From Neelides folsomi (Eukaryota > Arthropoda > Collembola > Neelipleona > Neelidae): DNA of 64,000 bases. The notes beneath the pieces are model-generated. The model did no database searches, had not been told where the DNA came from, and worked only from the letters and a program-made list of their open reading frames with translations. The stretch is from positions 186,001 to 250,000 of the forward strand of contig JAQGBZ010000002.1 in NCBI GenBank assembly GCA_034687125.1. Direction: 5' to 3'. The translations under genes were made by a program, and so were the position numbers. The stretch's first letter is position 1. Each line of letters starts with the position of its first letter. Positions 62,716-64,000 of this stretch are shown here, in pieces.

Positions 62716-62880
62716 CTGGGGACCAACAATCCCAAGGTGGGATGGAGCTATTGTTCAATTCCTATACGTCTATCACCTCTAACTACAATTACAATCTCGA
62801 GAGCACACACACAATCAACGAAGCAATCCACGCGGAAAAATGAGCCCCTTTCAAATATCGACCCTGGACGCGACCGACCA
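62716..62880 (-). promoter_or_regulatory. Probable 5' UTR exon/promoter of the Rab11-FIP gene
   Basis: On the minus strand a G+C-richer stretch ends in a consensus donor CCCCAG|GTGAGT at 62716. An acceptor (AAACTAG) at 62107-62113 precedes the exon that carries the Rab11-FIP ATG. The right limit of the exon is a guess based on composition. The start site was not located. Confidence 0.4.
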
Positions 62881-63541
62881 TCTCGTGAATGAATCAAATC
62901 ATCATAATACAATCCCTCAAATCCACATACTGATACTAATCACAATAAAGATTTAATTCCTCATGAACTCATGAGGAAATAAACAATTGTGGAAACAAAT
63001 TTAAAATGAATTCTTTCCACTCTTCCTGACGCTTAAAAGGAAAACGTTAATGCTTAAATTAATATAGAGGAATGACTCATGGTGGGTATATTATATATTA
63101 ATAATGCAAATTGCAGAGCTCATAATATAATAAATGACCAATTTGGTCAACTCGGACCACTAAAAAACCACATAATGAATTTCCCTAATATGAGGAAAAT
63201 CTTTTATTTAACATGAGTGTCATAGAATGTCATAAAAAGCTAAGACCATTGGGATTCAAACCAAGATGATAAATTTCCGGTATAAGGCCTTAAGGGCCCA
63301 TTATGCATTTAACATGTTAATCCAACTAATTGCCAAATTGCTCACTATCACACTCCGCTTTACGACATGGAAATTCTACGATAATTATTAAAGTTTTATT
63401 TATGCAGGAAGGCATACAGGATCATCGACACTGTAAATCTATGTAAAATCGCTCTTTATGAAAATATCATACATATAATCCCTTAACCATATTTATGGGA
63501 CCGCTTTTCTCGTTTAAATAACTTTTTTTTATTAATCAACC
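62881..63541. other. AT-rich stretch, nothing recognised
   Basis: No coding frame, RNA gene or repeat was identified between the Rab11-FIP 5' region and the terminal inverted-repeat element. Confidence 0.4.
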
Positions 63542-64000
63542 AATTTTCATGAAATTTGAACCCAATAAGGAGAATATCATGTAGTTTAAGGGGGGAAAAG
63601 GTTAGGTGTCAAAGGTTGGCCTAAATGCACTTCTTGGGTCGATATCACCAAGCGTCAATCGCAGCCTTTTTCACTATGAATCATTTATGGATTTTGGTTA
63701 TGATGTTATATCGAATGACCAGCATCCAGTTCGGACCTAAATCCATTAGACAACTAAAAATATGGTACGAAATAGAAGCAAAGGTCAATGCGAAACTAAA
63801 TCAAACAATCGAATGATTATATAAGTTTTAAAAAGAGAATGGAAAAAATTTTCAATGGGCAAAATGCGCTCGCGATTGACGATTGGTGACCGCGGCTTAA
63901 GAAGTGCATCGAAGATGATGGGGTGACCTTTGACACCCAACCTTTTTTTGCCTTATACTACGTAAGATTATACATATTAGATTCAATTTTCATGACATTT
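63542..64000. mobile_element. Decayed long-inverted-repeat element, truncated by the window edge
   Basis: The left arm (63542-63665) and right arm (about 63867-63998) are diverged inverted copies sharing blocks such as AAAAGGTT[A/G]GGTGTCAAAGG, ATGCACTTCTT, TCACCAA.CGTCAATCGC and TTTCATGA. Small gaps separate the blocks, so the element is old. The centre has an open frame (63625-63816) with no transposase motif that I can name. The right end appears to continue beyond 64000. Confidence 0.65.

Overview
The window is nuclear DNA of an arthropod. The genome is AT-rich, with short spliced genes, many introns of 50-150 bp, and AT-rich spacers carrying small inverted-repeat transposons. The arthropod assignment rests on a myosuppressin neuropeptide gene (predicted amidated core QDMDHVFLRF). 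Springtail, crustacean, insect or chelicerate cannot be separated from this sequence alone. I rebuilt gene models by hand from reading frame, splice sites, exon phase and remembered family sequences; every multi-exon model closes in frame.

Left part (1-12.8 kb): the first 21 codons of SDAD1 run off the left edge. It is head-to-head with ANAPC15 (APC/C subunit, 104 aa). Next comes C2CD5 (about 1557 aa, 19 exons), which has one very large low-complexity exon beginning in a tRNA-like/SINE-like sequence and a nested inverted-repeat transposon in a late intron. Tail-to-tail with C2CD5 is the myosuppressin gene on the minus strand, with a probable TATA promoter and 5' UTR exon about 3.5 kb upstream.

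Middle (16.3-25.2 kb): a gene-poor stretch with a few splice-flanked islands and one more minus-strand TATA box. Then an unrecognised 997-aa disordered protein (minus strand, 11 exons) diverges from LIN37 (MuvB/DREAM subunit, 246 aa) across only 229 bp. ALDH7A1 (antiquitin, 540 aa, with both mitochondrial and internal start methionines) and a small secreted ricin-B-like protein follow. Two short transposons lie between LIN37 and ALDH7A1.

Right part (41.3-57.1 kb): two SLC41-type Mg2+ transporter genes in tandem on the plus strand, about 11 kb apart. They share four intron positions and differ at four others; one intron of the first copy uses a GC donor. The spacer holds several miniature transposons, including a 504-bp element with 14-bp inverted ends and a perfect 10-bp target-site duplication. 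A class I Rab11-FIP gene (521 aa, minus strand) follows, and a decayed inverted-repeat element runs off the right edge.

The genes do not form one pathway. They are mostly conserved cellular genes: ribosome biogenesis, cell cycle, vesicle traffic, lysine catabolism and Mg2+ transport, plus one neuropeptide. I found no clear new system. The most unusual items are the transposon set, the exonised tRNA-like sequence in C2CD5, the GC-AG intron and the unidentified 997-aa protein.
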